A DNA stretch of 64,000 nt, taken from the NCBI GenBank assembly GCA_017305715.1, contig JAFKKG010000034.1:1-64000 (forward strand). Direction: 5' to 3'. The notes below the pieces were generated by a model that saw only the letters and a list, made by a program, of their open reading frames with translations, had not been told where the DNA came from and did no database searches. The stretch comes from Hyphomicrobiales bacterium (GTDB lineage: Bacteria > Pseudomonadota > Alphaproteobacteria > Rhizobiales > Xanthobacteraceae). The first letter of the stretch is position 1; every line of letters begins with the position of its first letter. A program made the translations under genes and the position numbers. This document shows, one piece after another, positions 53,988-62,937 of the stretch.

Positions 53988-55676
53988 CTACGTGCTGCTG
54001 CCCGCCGCGGTCGCGACCGGCAATACCTCGTTGGCCGCGCGATCGGGCGTGTCTTCCTTCCAGCGCACCGATCCGAACGGCCGCTCCAGCATGCGGCGTA
54101 CGCGGATCGGTTCCGGTCCGAGATGGAAGTCGATCGCGCGCTGATGCAGCGCGCGTTCGGATTGCGTCGCGCGGTTGCGCTGGCGCAGATAATCCAGCCA
54201 GGTCGGGCAGTGATAGCGTTCGGTCCATAATTCGGGATCGGCGATGTCGCGCGCGATCGACCAGCCGTAGGCGCCGTTGCGCTGGCGGCTGAGCTGCACT
54301 TCCTGCATCACATTGTGAAACAGCCGGGCATTGTCCTGAGCCACGCGGTATTCGATCTCGACCACCAGCGGGCCGCTGCGCCCGGTCAGGGACAGCCGGA
54401 CTTCGGGATCGGCGAGCACTTCGGTGGCGGCTTCATTGCGCGCGCCGACCGGCGGCATCCGCAGCCAGATGCCGAGGAGCGGCGAAAGCAGCATCAACCC
54501 GGCGGAGACCAGCAATGCGGTCTCGACGCCGGCATAGTCGGTGAGATGGCCCCAGCCCCAGCTTCCCACCGCAATGCCGCCGGCGATCGCGGCCTGGAAT
54601 GCCGCCAGCGAACGGCCGGCGACCCAGCGCGGCGCGGAAAGCTGTACGCCGATGTTGAACAGCGCGACCGCCAGCATCCACACGCCACCGGCGAGCACCA
54701 GGGCCGCGGCGGTCAGCACCGCGTTGGTGCTGAGTGCGACCCCGGCAATCGCTCCCGCCATCGAGATCGCGCAGGCACGCACCGCAGCCTCGCCGCTCAG
54801 CCGTTTGCGCACCTCGGTGATATTGAGCGCGCCGATCACGGCTCCCATGCCAAAAGCCCCCAGCATGATGCCGTAGGTTTGCGCGCCGCCATGCAAGAGG
54901 TCGCGCGCGACCAGCGGCATCAGCGCGGAGACCGAACCGCCGATCAGGCCGGTCACCAAGGTGCGGACCAGCACGATGCGGATCGGCGGCGAGTTGGCGA
55001 TATAGCGCACGCCCGAGACGATGGCGCGGTTGAGACGCTCGCGTGGCAGGCGCGACGGCTCATGGGTGCGGTTCCACAGGAACAGCACGATCATCAGCGG
55101 CAGATAAAGCACTGCGTTGACCGCGAAGGCGGCGACCGCGCCCGCGGTTGCGACCACGATGCCGCCGACCGCCGGCCCAAAGCTGCGGGCGATGTTGTAA
55201 CTGATGCCGTTGAGCGCGACCGCCTGCGGCAGCGTTTCCGCCGGCACCTGCTCGCTGACCGAGGCCTGCCAGGCCGGTCCGAACAGCGCCATGCCGCTGC
55301 CGACGATGAAGCACAGCGCCAGCAGGACATTGGGGGTGGCGAGGTGGAACCACTCCAGCACCGTCAATGTGGTGGCGCCCACCAGCGCGATCGAGAGCGA
55401 GACCAGCGCCACGATGCGCCGGTCGTGCATGTCGGCGATGGCGCCGGCCGGCATCGAGATCAGCATGATCGGGAGCATCAGCGCGGTCTGCACCAATGCC
55501 ACCTTGTCGGCCGATGTCGTCATCTGCGTCATCGCCCAGGCCGCGCCGACGCCCTGGATCAAAATGCCGAGGTTGGAGACGAGGCTGGCCAGCCAGATCC
55601 GCCGGAACACCGCATGCCGAAGGGGCGCCGCGATGCTGTCGGTGGCAAAACGCGAACGCTTCGGCTGGTCGGTCAT
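53988..55676 (-). CDS. MFS exporter with a C-terminal soluble extension (MFS_3 type)
   Basis: A 562-residue transporter. About eleven or twelve membrane helices (residues 20-420) belong to the MFS_3/EntS-like group, opening with HAVFRRIWLASLVSNLGILIQGVG and containing GAIADMHDRRI. After the last helix a ~120-residue soluble tail (RSGPLVVEIEYRVAQDNA...WLDYLRQRNRATQSERALHQRA) resembles the antibiotic-biosynthesis-monooxygenase-like tail of some secretion-effector MFS proteins. Likely an efflux pump, substrate unknown. Start 55676 is preferred; the frame extends much further upstream. Confidence 0.88.
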   Translation of the reverse strand: MTDQPKRSRFATDSIAAPLRHAVFRRIWLASLVSNLGILIQGVGAAWAMTQMTTSADKVALVQTALMLPIMLISMPAGAIADMHDRRIVALVSLSIALVGATTLTVLEWFHLATPNVLLALCFIVGSGMALFGPAWQASVSEQVPAETLPQAVALNGISYNIARSFGPAVGGIVVATAGAVAAFAVNAVLYLPLMIVLFLWNRTHEPSRLPRERLNRAIVSGVRYIANSPPIRIVLVRTLVTGLIGGSVSALMPLVARDLLHGGAQTYGIMLGAFGMGAVIGALNITEVRKRLSGEAAVRACAISMAGAIAGVALSTNAVLTAAALVLAGGVWMLAVALFNIGVQLSAPRWVAGRSLAAFQAAIAGGIAVGSWGWGHLTDYAGVETALLVSAGLMLLSPLLGIWLRMPPVGARNEAATEVLADPEVRLSLTGRSGPLVVEIEYRVAQDNARLFHNVMQEVQLSRQRNGAYGWSIARDIADPELWTERYHCPTWLDYLRQRNRATQSERALHQRAIDFHLGPEPIRVRRMLERPFGSVRWKEDTPDRAANEVLPVATAAGSST

Positions 55677-55822
55677 GGTCCGTTCCGCCTGTCTGTCACC
55701 GGCTTGATTCCTTTGGAATTTAAAGTGATGCCTGCGAAAACCCCGCCCTGTCCAGTCGTCAGGCCGCTGTCTGACGGGCCAGGGCACAGCTAAAGTACTG
55801 AAACGTAACGGGAGGCGAGAAA

Positions 55823-57196
55823 ATGAGGCTGTCGCGGCGATCGATCCTGAAAAGTGCCGGCGCGCTGCCTTTGCTGGCCGGCTCCTTCGGCCTTGAGGCG
55901 CTGGCGCAGACCGCGCCGGCGGCCCCGGTCGCCGCACAGATGCCGCCGATCCTGTTCGTGCATGGCAATGGCGATCAGGCCGCACTCTGGATCACCTCGC
56001 TGTGGCGGATGGAATCGAACGGCGTGCCGCGCGAGCGGATGTTCGCGATCAATTTCACCGATCCTCTGGCGCGCAGCGACGACAAGGTCGAGCAAGCGAA
56101 CCGTTCGTCGACCGAAGACCAGCGGCGCGAACTCGCTGACGCCATCACGGAATTGAAGCGTCGCACCGGCGCGCCGCGTGTCGCGCTGGTGGGCAATTCG
56201 CGCGGCGGCAATTCGATCCGGAACGTCATCAGGAACGGCGGTGGTGGCGACGTCAGCCACGCCGTGCTGTGCGGCGTTCCCAACCACGGCGTCTATGATT
56301 GGGACGAGGGCCTCGGCGGCGAGTTCAACGGGCGCGGCCCGTTCCTGCGCGGCCTGAACGCGGGCGAAAACGAGGTCACGGCAGGCACCGCCTTCCTGAC
56401 GCTGCGCAGCGACGGCATGGATAAATTCGCGCAGCCCGATGGCCGCTTCGTCGGCAAGCCGGGCACGCCGACCGGCGTGACTGCGGAGGGACCTGCCCTG
56501 AAGGGCGCGACCAACCTGGTGCTTGGCGCGATCGACCATCGCGAGACCGCGTTCCATCCGCGCGCGTTCCGCGAGATCTATAAATTCATCGCCGGCCGCG
56601 AGCCGTCACGCCTCGATATCGTGCCGGAAGCGGACGTCAGACTGAGCGGGCTGGTGACGGGCACGCCCGGCGGCGTTCAAACCAACCGTCCGGTATCCGG
56701 CGCAACGGTGGACGTCTATCGCGTCTCCGGCGCAACCGGAGAACGCAGTGGCGGCCCGATCCATTCCTCGCAGACCGCCGCCGACGGCCGCTGGGGACCG
56801 GCGCAGGTCGATCCCACCTGGTATCTCGAAATCGTGCTGACCTCGGCGGGTTCGACCACGACGCATTTCTACCGTTCGCCGTTTCCGCGCTCCTCCGAAA
56901 TCGTGCATCTGCGCGCGGCGCGGCCGCTCGGTGCGGCCGATGCCGGCGCCGGCGCGGTCGTGCTGATGTCACGGCCGCGGGGCTATTTCGGCCTGCCGCG
57001 CGATGTGGTGCTGTTCGATGGCCGTGAGCCAACGGACGTGAAGCCGGGCGTGCCGACGGACTCGGTCACGACCGTGCGGTTGCCCGCCGCGGAGATCGGC
57101 CGTCCCGTGGTGGCGTTGTTCAACGAAGAGCGGATCGTGGCGCGGGCGTGGCCTGCGTCGGAAAACCGGATTGCGGTGGCCGAGCTGACTTATTAG
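55823..57196 (+). CDS. Tat-exported alpha/beta hydrolase with a C-terminal beta domain
   Basis: A 457-residue protein with a twin-arginine signal (RLSRRSILKSAGALPLLAG). The alpha/beta-hydrolase core (about 40-250) has PPILFVHGNGDQAALW for the oxyanion/Gly-His region and GNSRGGNS with the nucleophile Ser, and HRETAFHPRAF is likely the catalytic His. Residues ~275-457 form a separate beta-rich domain. This shape resembles polyester or poly(aspartate)-type hydrolases and lipases; substrate unknown. Start is fixed by the Tat signal. It precedes a P450 gene on the same strand, 66 bases away. Confidence 0.87.
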   Translation: MRLSRRSILKSAGALPLLAGSFGLEALAQTAPAAPVAAQMPPILFVHGNGDQAALWITSLWRMESNGVPRERMFAINFTDPLARSDDKVEQANRSSTEDQRRELADAITELKRRTGAPRVALVGNSRGGNSIRNVIRNGGGGDVSHAVLCGVPNHGVYDWDEGLGGEFNGRGPFLRGLNAGENEVTAGTAFLTLRSDGMDKFAQPDGRFVGKPGTPTGVTAEGPALKGATNLVLGAIDHRETAFHPRAFREIYKFIAGREPSRLDIVPEADVRLSGLVTGTPGGVQTNRPVSGATVDVYRVSGATGERSGGPIHSSQTAADGRWGPAQVDPTWYLEIVLTSAGSTTTHFYRSPFPRSSEIVHLRAARPLGAADAGAGAVVLMSRPRGYFGLPRDVVLFDGREPTDVKPGVPTDSVTTVRLPAAEIGRPVVALFNEERIVARAWPASENRIAVAELTY

Positions 57197-57262
57197 CTGT
57201 GGGTGGGCCGCCTTCATGGTGCCCGGATCGAGGGCTTAAGCTGAGGCCACAGCGAGGGACGG

Positions 57263-58669
57263 ATGAGCATAGCCGAAGCCTACGACATGCCGGTCACCCG
57301 CACACCGCTGGTGCCGCCGACCCCGCCCCGCGCGCCCGACGACATGACGATGCTGGGGCGGATGAAGGCGATCCGCGAGAACGTGATCGCCAGCTGGGGC
57401 CAGCGGGCCTATGAAGAGGATATCGTTCGCGGCCGCTTTTTCCGGCGCAGCACCTTCATCCTCAACACCCCGGATGCGATCCGCCATGTGCTGGTCGACA
57501 ATTACGAGAATTATACCCGCACCCCCGCCAGCTTCCGGGTGTTGCGGCCGCTGGTCGGCGACGGGTTGTTGACCGCCGAGGGGCGCCCCTGGAAATACCA
57601 GCGCCGAACGCTGGCGCCGGCCTTCACGCCGCGCGCCGTGACGACGCTGGTTCCGCACATGCTGGCAGCGACCGACGAGGCCATCGCCAAGCTCAGCGCC
57701 GCCAGCCATGGGCCGGTGGATCTGCGCGAGGCGATGCAGCGGATGACGCTCGAAATCGCCGGCCGTACGATGTTTTCGTTCGGCATGGACCGCCACGGCG
57801 CGGCCTTGCGCGATTTCGTCACGGAGTATGGCGACCGGCTGGCGCGGCCGCATTTCCTCGACATGGTGCTGCCGCCGGGCTGGCCGAGCCCGAAGGATTT
57901 TCTCCGCGCCCGTTTCCGCAAGCGCTGGACGGCTTTCGTGGCCATGCTGATGGCCGAGCGCCGCGCCGCCGGCAAGAACGACGGCGCACCGCCGCGCGAC
58001 CTGTTCGATTTGATGGGCGCCGCCCGCGATCCCGAAAGCGGCGCAGCCTTCACCGACGAGCAACTCGGCGATGAGGTCGCGACCATGATCCTCGCCGGCC
58101 ACGAGACCACAGCCACCGCGCTGTTCTGGTCGCTGTACCTGCTGGCGCTCGATCCGGCGACGCAGGAAGAGGTTGCGACCGAAGTGCGGAGTGCGACCAC
58201 AAATGGCGCGCTCGCCACCGTAGGCGGGGCGGTCGATATCGAGCGGTTGAAATTCACCCGCGCGGTGGTCGACGAGACCATGCGGCTTTATCCGCCGGCG
58301 TTTTTGATCATACGTGCCGCCGCGGGGCGGGATACGATCGGCGGCATGCCGGTGAAGAAGAATGATGTCGTGCTGGTCGCGCCGTGGCTGTTGCACCGGC
58401 ACGAAAAATTGTGGCGCGATCCGAATGCCTTCATGCCGCAGCGCTTCATGGGGGACGCACCGCCCGATCGTTTCGCCTATCTGCCGTTCGGCGTCGGTGC
58501 GCGGGTCTGTATCGGCGCGCATTTCGCGCTGGTGGAGGCGGTGCTGGCGCTGGCCAAGATCATCGGCGCGTTCCGGGTCGGCATGGTCGACAAGGCGCCG
58601 GTGCTGCCGGTCGGCGTGGTGACGACGCAGCCGGATCGTTCGCCGAAGTTTGCCATTACGCCGCGCTGA
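57263..58669 (+). CDS. Cytochrome P450
   Basis: A 468-residue P450 monooxygenase. The I-helix AGHETTATALFW (about residue 278) supplies the oxygen-activating Thr, ETMRLYPPAF is the ExxR motif, and the heme loop LPFGVGARVCIGAHFALVEA (about 412) holds the cysteinate ligand. It has the length and N terminus of class-I-like soluble or peripheral enzymes of the CYP102/CYP4-like (fatty-acid-type) branch; the substrate is unknown. No ferredoxin or reductase is encoded beside it. Start 57263 with GAGGGACGG upstream. Confidence 0.95.
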   Translation: MSIAEAYDMPVTRTPLVPPTPPRAPDDMTMLGRMKAIRENVIASWGQRAYEEDIVRGRFFRRSTFILNTPDAIRHVLVDNYENYTRTPASFRVLRPLVGDGLLTAEGRPWKYQRRTLAPAFTPRAVTTLVPHMLAATDEAIAKLSAASHGPVDLREAMQRMTLEIAGRTMFSFGMDRHGAALRDFVTEYGDRLARPHFLDMVLPPGWPSPKDFLRARFRKRWTAFVAMLMAERRAAGKNDGAPPRDLFDLMGAARDPESGAAFTDEQLGDEVATMILAGHETTATALFWSLYLLALDPATQEEVATEVRSATTNGALATVGGAVDIERLKFTRAVVDETMRLYPPAFLIIRAAAGRDTIGGMPVKKNDVVLVAPWLLHRHEKLWRDPNAFMPQRFMGDAPPDRFAYLPFGVGARVCIGAHFALVEAVLALAKIIGAFRVGMVDKAPVLPVGVVTTQPDRSPKFAITPR

Positions 58670-58724
58670 GACCGGCCCGGTTCTGGGTGAATCAGGCCGG
58701 ACTCTTCGCTCGAAAACGCTGTAT

Positions 58725-58757
58725 GATGGGCTTGCGCGGGTCTCGCGCAAGCCCATC
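58725..58757. terminator. 13-bp perfect hairpin between the P450 and cyclase genes
   Basis: GATGGGCTTGCGC/GCGCAAGCCCATC, perfect 13-bp stem, 7-base loop. It follows the P450 gene by 55 bases and precedes the cyclase start codon by 12. No T-run follows, so it may either be a P450 terminator or a leader structure that hides the cyclase ribosome site. Confidence 0.6.
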
Positions 58758-58769
58758 TAGGTCGTCAGA

Positions 58770-60179
58770 ATGAGCAACACCGAGGCGCAATACTCGATCC
58801 TGAGGCAGACCGCCGATCCGGCCGTTGCGGATGCGATCGCGCATCTGATCGAGAAGGGTGAGGATCACTGGCTCAATCGGATCAACGTGCTCGACTTCTC
58901 CAAACGCACGGGGCTGGACGAGGAGCGGGTGATTTCCGGCTTCCTGCATGCCTCGCGGCTCGGCCTGTTCGACCTGACCTGGAACGTGCTGTGTCCCGGC
59001 TGTGGCGGCGTGCTCGATGCGCATTCGACGCTGAAATCGCTGCGCCATGACGATTACAATTGCGCGCTGTGTGCGGCGGGCTACGAGGCATCCGTCGACG
59101 AACAGGTCGAAGTCGCCTTCACCGTCAGCCCGCGGGTCCGGCGCATTGCGGCGCACGATCCCAATTCGCTGCCGATCTGGGAATATTTCAAGCAGGTGTT
59201 CTGGAGCTCGGGGATCGATCTCAACAAGGACTCCTTTGCCGCGCTCACCGAAGAGGTGACGCTCGATGCACTCGAACTGCCGGCCGGGGAGAAAGCGGTG
59301 TTGTCGCTGCAACTGCCGCCGCAATTCATCATCGTGTTCGAGCCGGTGACCCATTCGGCGCAGTTCATCGACGTGCAGGGCGAGCCGACCAAGGAACGCC
59401 AGCAGCTGTCGCTGATCTACAACAAGGTGCACGCGCCGACCGGCACCACGACCATGCGCCCGGGGCCGTTGCGGCTCGCGCTCGACAACCAGACCGATGT
59501 GCGGGTGCTGCCGTCGGTGTTCATTGCCGCCGAAGGCCTTCACCATCTGCTCGGCAACCGCAAGCCGTTCCTGACCGCCAAGCGGATGCTGACCAACCAG
59601 ACCTTCCGCGACGTCTACAAGGCCGACAATCTCAATATCGACCAGCGGCTGAAGATCACGTCGCTGACCTTCCTGTTCACCGACCTGAAGGGATCGACCG
59701 CGCTGTATGAGCGGGTCGGCGACCTCGCCGCGTTCGATCTGGTGCGCGCGCATTTCCATGCGCTGCTGGAAATCATTTCCTCCGAAAAGGGAGCCGTGGT
59801 CAAAACCATTGGCGACGCCGTGATGGCGACCTTCGTGCGGCCCGAACATGCGCTCGCGGCGGGCCTGCGCATGCGCGCGGCGATGGCGGAACTCAATGCC
59901 AAGCGGGGTACCGAGGATCTGATCGTCAAGATCGGCATCCATGAAGGCCCGTGTCTGGCCGTGATGCTCAACGAGCGGCAGGATTATTTCGGCCAGACCG
60001 TCAACATCGCCGCCAGGGTACAGAGCCTGTCGACCTCGCAGGAGATCCACATCACCGGCCCGATCATCGATTCGCCCGCGGTCGCCACCATTCTCGAGAA
60101 AGAGGCGATCAGGCCGATCCAGAAGGAGGCGGCGCTGCGCGGCATCGCCGACAAGATCGTGGTGTACGAAATACCCTAG
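58770..60179 (+). CDS. Class III adenylate/guanylate cyclase with a DUF5939-type N-terminal region
   Basis: A 469-residue protein. The N-terminal half (about 1-290) has a zinc-ribbon-like CPGCGG ... CALCAAG pair (about residues 72-110) and a beta-rich region, matching the DUF5939-type domain seen in such proteins. The cyclase domain (about 295-465) has FTDLKGSTALYERVGD with metal-binding Asp, VKTIGDAVMATF with the second metal Asp, and NIAARVQSL. Probably makes cAMP; cGMP cannot be excluded. A 13-bp hairpin lies directly ahead of the start, and the ribosome site (TAGGTCG) is weak. Confidence 0.9.
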   Translation: MSNTEAQYSILRQTADPAVADAIAHLIEKGEDHWLNRINVLDFSKRTGLDEERVISGFLHASRLGLFDLTWNVLCPGCGGVLDAHSTLKSLRHDDYNCALCAAGYEASVDEQVEVAFTVSPRVRRIAAHDPNSLPIWEYFKQVFWSSGIDLNKDSFAALTEEVTLDALELPAGEKAVLSLQLPPQFIIVFEPVTHSAQFIDVQGEPTKERQQLSLIYNKVHAPTGTTTMRPGPLRLALDNQTDVRVLPSVFIAAEGLHHLLGNRKPFLTAKRMLTNQTFRDVYKADNLNIDQRLKITSLTFLFTDLKGSTALYERVGDLAAFDLVRAHFHALLEIISSEKGAVVKTIGDAVMATFVRPEHALAAGLRMRAAMAELNAKRGTEDLIVKIGIHEGPCLAVMLNERQDYFGQTVNIAARVQSLSTSQEIHITGPIIDSPAVATILEKEAIRPIQKEAALRGIADKIVVYEIP

Positions 60180-60188
60180 CATGAGACG

Positions 60189-60269
60189 ATCATTCCGGGG
60201 CGGTGCGCAGCATCGAACCCGGAATCTCGAGATTCCGGGTCTGGTCCTTCGGACCATCCCGGAATGACG
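60189..60269. repeat. REP-like palindromic element, family 1
   Basis: ATCATTCCGGGGCGGTGCGC ... AACCCGGAATCTCGAGATTC ... CATCCCGGAATGACG. Third member of the family at 9741-9838 and 40142-40226. Confidence 0.85.
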
Positions 60270-60380
60270 GCATCAATTGATTGCCTAAACGTAATGCTCG
60301 TCCGGCAGTGCGCCCGCATTGCACGGCCCGGCTTTCCGCGCCATATACCCGCTATCGTTCTTCAATCGATAGAGATCTTG

Positions 60381-60884
60381 ATGTTCGACGGACTTCGCCA
60401 ATTCATTGCCGACATTGTCTCCCCCGATGCGGATCAGGATCGCGCGTTCGACGATACCGGGTATCGTCTGGCGGCGACGGCGCTCTTGATCCATGTCGTC
60501 TCGCTCGATGGCGAGCCGACGGCGATCGAGAAGCGCAAATTGCACAGCCTGATCGAAACCCGCTTTGGGTTGGACCCCGGCACCGCGGACCGCCTGATCA
60601 GTTCGGCGACACGGGTCGAAGGCGACGCGGTTGACCTCTATCATTTCACCAGCGTCATCATGCGCTCGGTGAATGAGGAAGGCAGGCTCAAGATCGTCGA
60701 GATGATGTGGGAGATGGTCTATGCCGACGGCCAGGTCACCGAGTTCGAGGACAATGTGGTCTGGCGTGCCGCGGATCTGCTGGGCGTTTCGTCACGCGAC
60801 CGGATCGATCTCAAGCATCGTGTCGCCGAGCGGCAAGGCAAGCCCCTCACCGGGGCTTCGAAGGCCGCCGACGCCGCGCCGTGA
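60381..60884 (+). CDS. TerB-like tellurite-resistance-family protein
   Basis: A 167-residue protein of the TerB/DjlA-N helical fold: LAATALLIHVVSLDGEPTAIEKRKLHSLIE and IVEMMWEMVYADGQVTEFEDNVVWRAADLLGV, the two acidic DGExxxxE-like helices that form a metal-binding box. Such stand-alone TerB proteins are common in alphaproteobacteria and unrelated to actual tellurite resistance; role unknown. Start 60381 is preferred over the longer frame. A REP element precedes it. Confidence 0.87.
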   Translation: MFDGLRQFIADIVSPDADQDRAFDDTGYRLAATALLIHVVSLDGEPTAIEKRKLHSLIETRFGLDPGTADRLISSATRVEGDAVDLYHFTSVIMRSVNEEGRLKIVEMMWEMVYADGQVTEFEDNVVWRAADLLGVSSRDRIDLKHRVAERQGKPLTGASKAADAAP

Positions 60885-61098
60885 GACGGCGTTCCCGTTG
60901 CAGATGACGAAACTTTAATGTGTGGCGAGACCTGTCGCGTCGGCGCGCATAAGCCCTGAAAATATTAGTTTTCGATTCGTTAATCGCGTGCTTAAGCATG
61001 GCGATATGCTCGCGGACGGCTTGCGCGCCCCCACGGGCCTATGCTCTCGTTCCCGGCGTTAGCGGCGTTCCTTCAATTGATTTCAAGAGCATTTGATC

Positions 61099-61878
61099 GT
61101 GACTGAGCGTGTGGCGCTGATTACCGGAGCATCGGCGGGCATCGGCGCCAATCTGGCGCGTGTTTTCGCTTCCAAAGGGCATCGCGTGGCGCTGGTGGCG
61201 CGGCGCGAGGATCGCTTGACGACGCTGGCAGGCGAGATTGTGGCCGCCGGCGGTGGCGCGCCGATCGTGATCGCCTGCGATCTCACCCAAACGGGGGCGT
61301 GCGACAAAATCGCCGAAGCGCTGACGGCGGCCGGTGTCGAAGTCGAATATGTCGTGAACAATGCCGGCTTCGGCGTGTTCGGCAAAGCGATCCAGCGCGA
61401 CCGCGCCGATCAGCTCGATATCATCACGGTCAATATCCGCGCGCTCACGGATCTGTCGCTGCGGTTTGCCGATCAACTGATCCGCCATCGCGGCGGTCTG
61501 CTCAATATCGGGTCGATCGCGGGCTTTCTTCCCGGCCCGGGCATGGCGGTTTATTATGCATCCAAGGCCTATGTCCTGTCGTTCACCGAGGCGATGCGGG
61601 CGGAACTGGCGCCGCGTGGCGTGCGCGTGACAGTGGTGTGTCCCGGCCCGGTGCCAACGGAGTTTCAGGCCCGCGCCGGCTTCGCGCCGGGATTCGATTC
61701 TGCGATTCTCAATGTTTCGGCCGCCGATGTCGCGCAGCAGGCCTATGACGGCCTGATGGCCAACAAGCGCGCCGTGCTGCCCGGTCTCGGGATCAAGATC
61801 GTGCCGTTCCTGCTGCGGCTGTTCCCGCGCTCGTTCATTCTGGCGGCGGTCTGCCGTTTCCAGTTGCGCAACCGCTGA
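61099..61878 (+). CDS. Classical SDR family oxidoreductase
   Basis: A 259-residue short-chain dehydrogenase. It has ALITGASAGIGANLARVFA, ARREDRL (NADP-type), VVNNAGFGVFG, and a complete catalytic site IGSIAG...YYASKAY. It resembles DltE/YqjQ-type SDRs of unknown substrate. The start is GTG 61099, which opens with TERVALITGASAG; a TTG six bases earlier is equally possible because AAGAG lies 3 bases before it and 9 before the GTG. The ~210 bases before it hold no gene. Confidence 0.9.
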   Translation: MTERVALITGASAGIGANLARVFASKGHRVALVARREDRLTTLAGEIVAAGGGAPIVIACDLTQTGACDKIAEALTAAGVEVEYVVNNAGFGVFGKAIQRDRADQLDIITVNIRALTDLSLRFADQLIRHRGGLLNIGSIAGFLPGPGMAVYYASKAYVLSFTEAMRAELAPRGVRVTVVCPGPVPTEFQARAGFAPGFDSAILNVSAADVAQQAYDGLMANKRAVLPGLGIKIVPFLLRLFPRSFILAAVCRFQLRNR

Positions 61879-62009
61879 CACAGGGCGTGATGCCCCTCAC
61901 AGAAGCTGTGGCCCGCGATTTGCTTACGATATTTGCAAGTCCGCATGAACTCACCTGAAATTAAGACTTACTTAGGTATGGTTCTGGTTTGAGGCCTCGA
62001 GCTGTTTCG

Positions 62010-62810
62010 ATGTCGTTCCGGTCGCGCAAAGATGGCGAAAACGTGCTGCCCTTTCCGGGCCGCAGGGCGTCGGTTGCCGTCGAGGCTGCGGAACCGCTGC
62101 TGCCGGTCCTGATCGTCCTGCACCAGGAGACCTCAACGCCCGGCCGGGTCGGCAATGCCCTGCGCGCGCTCGGTCACACCCTCGATATCCGCCGCCCGCG
62201 GTTTGGCGACCCCCTGCCGGAGACGCTGGATCGGCATGCCGGCGCGGTGATCTTCGGCGGCCCGATGAGCGCCAATGATGGCGATGATTATGTGCGCCGG
62301 GAGATCGACTGGATCGAGGTCGCCCTGCGGGAGCAGCGGCCGTTTCTCGGCATTTGCCTCGGCGCCCAGATGCTTGCCAGACAATTGGGTGCACCGGTCG
62401 CGCCGCATCCGGAAGGCCGGACCCAGATCGGCTATTACCCGATCCGTCCGACGCAAGCCGGCCACGCGGTGTGCCCGAACTGGCCCGATCATGTCTACCA
62501 TTGGCACCGCGAGGGCTTCGAACTGCCTGCGGGCGCCGAGTTGCTGGCGGAGGGCGACGACTTTCCGGTGCAGGCGTTCCAGTCCGGTCATGCCTTCGGC
62601 TTCCAGTTTCATCCCGACGTGACCTACGCGATGATGCATCGCTGGACCACGCGCTGCGAGAAAATGGATTCGCCGGGAGCGCGGGCGCTGCATTCGCACT
62701 TTGCCGATCGCGCGGTGTATGACGTCGCCGAGCGCGCCTGGCTGCAGCAATTCATCGCCGGCTGGCTCAAGCGCATGCCGATGTCGATCATGTCGGAAGC
62801 TGCGGAATAG
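62010..62810 (+). CDS. Class I glutamine amidotransferase domain protein
   Basis: A 266-residue GATase1 protein. The nucleophile lies in FLGICLGAQMLARQLG (Cys ~122) and the catalytic His in FQFHPDVTYAMMHRW, where the usual Glu of HPE is Asp. GMP-synthase-like amidotransferases of this size act on small molecules such as gamma-glutamyl compounds; substrate unknown. Start 62010 is preferred to a TTG 21 bases earlier. A crotonase gene follows 127 bases later on the same strand. Confidence 0.88.
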   Translation: MSFRSRKDGENVLPFPGRRASVAVEAAEPLLPVLIVLHQETSTPGRVGNALRALGHTLDIRRPRFGDPLPETLDRHAGAVIFGGPMSANDGDDYVRREIDWIEVALREQRPFLGICLGAQMLARQLGAPVAPHPEGRTQIGYYPIRPTQAGHAVCPNWPDHVYHWHREGFELPAGAELLAEGDDFPVQAFQSGHAFGFQFHPDVTYAMMHRWTTRCEKMDSPGARALHSHFADRAVYDVAERAWLQQFIAGWLKRMPMSIMSEAAE

Positions 62811-62937
62811 CCGCCACGCGGAATTTTCCGCTGTGCTCGAACGCCTTTCAAAATCACGGGATGTGCTAGTCTCTCCGCATGGTGCGCCGGAACGCGCGCG
62901 CGAAAATTCGACAACAGAAGTCAGCGGGGAGATCGTC

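Noticed and set aside
58692-60257. 521-residue minus-strand frame opposite the cyclase gene
   Set aside because: It is antisense to a cyclase with all class III motifs, and its translation is low-complexity.
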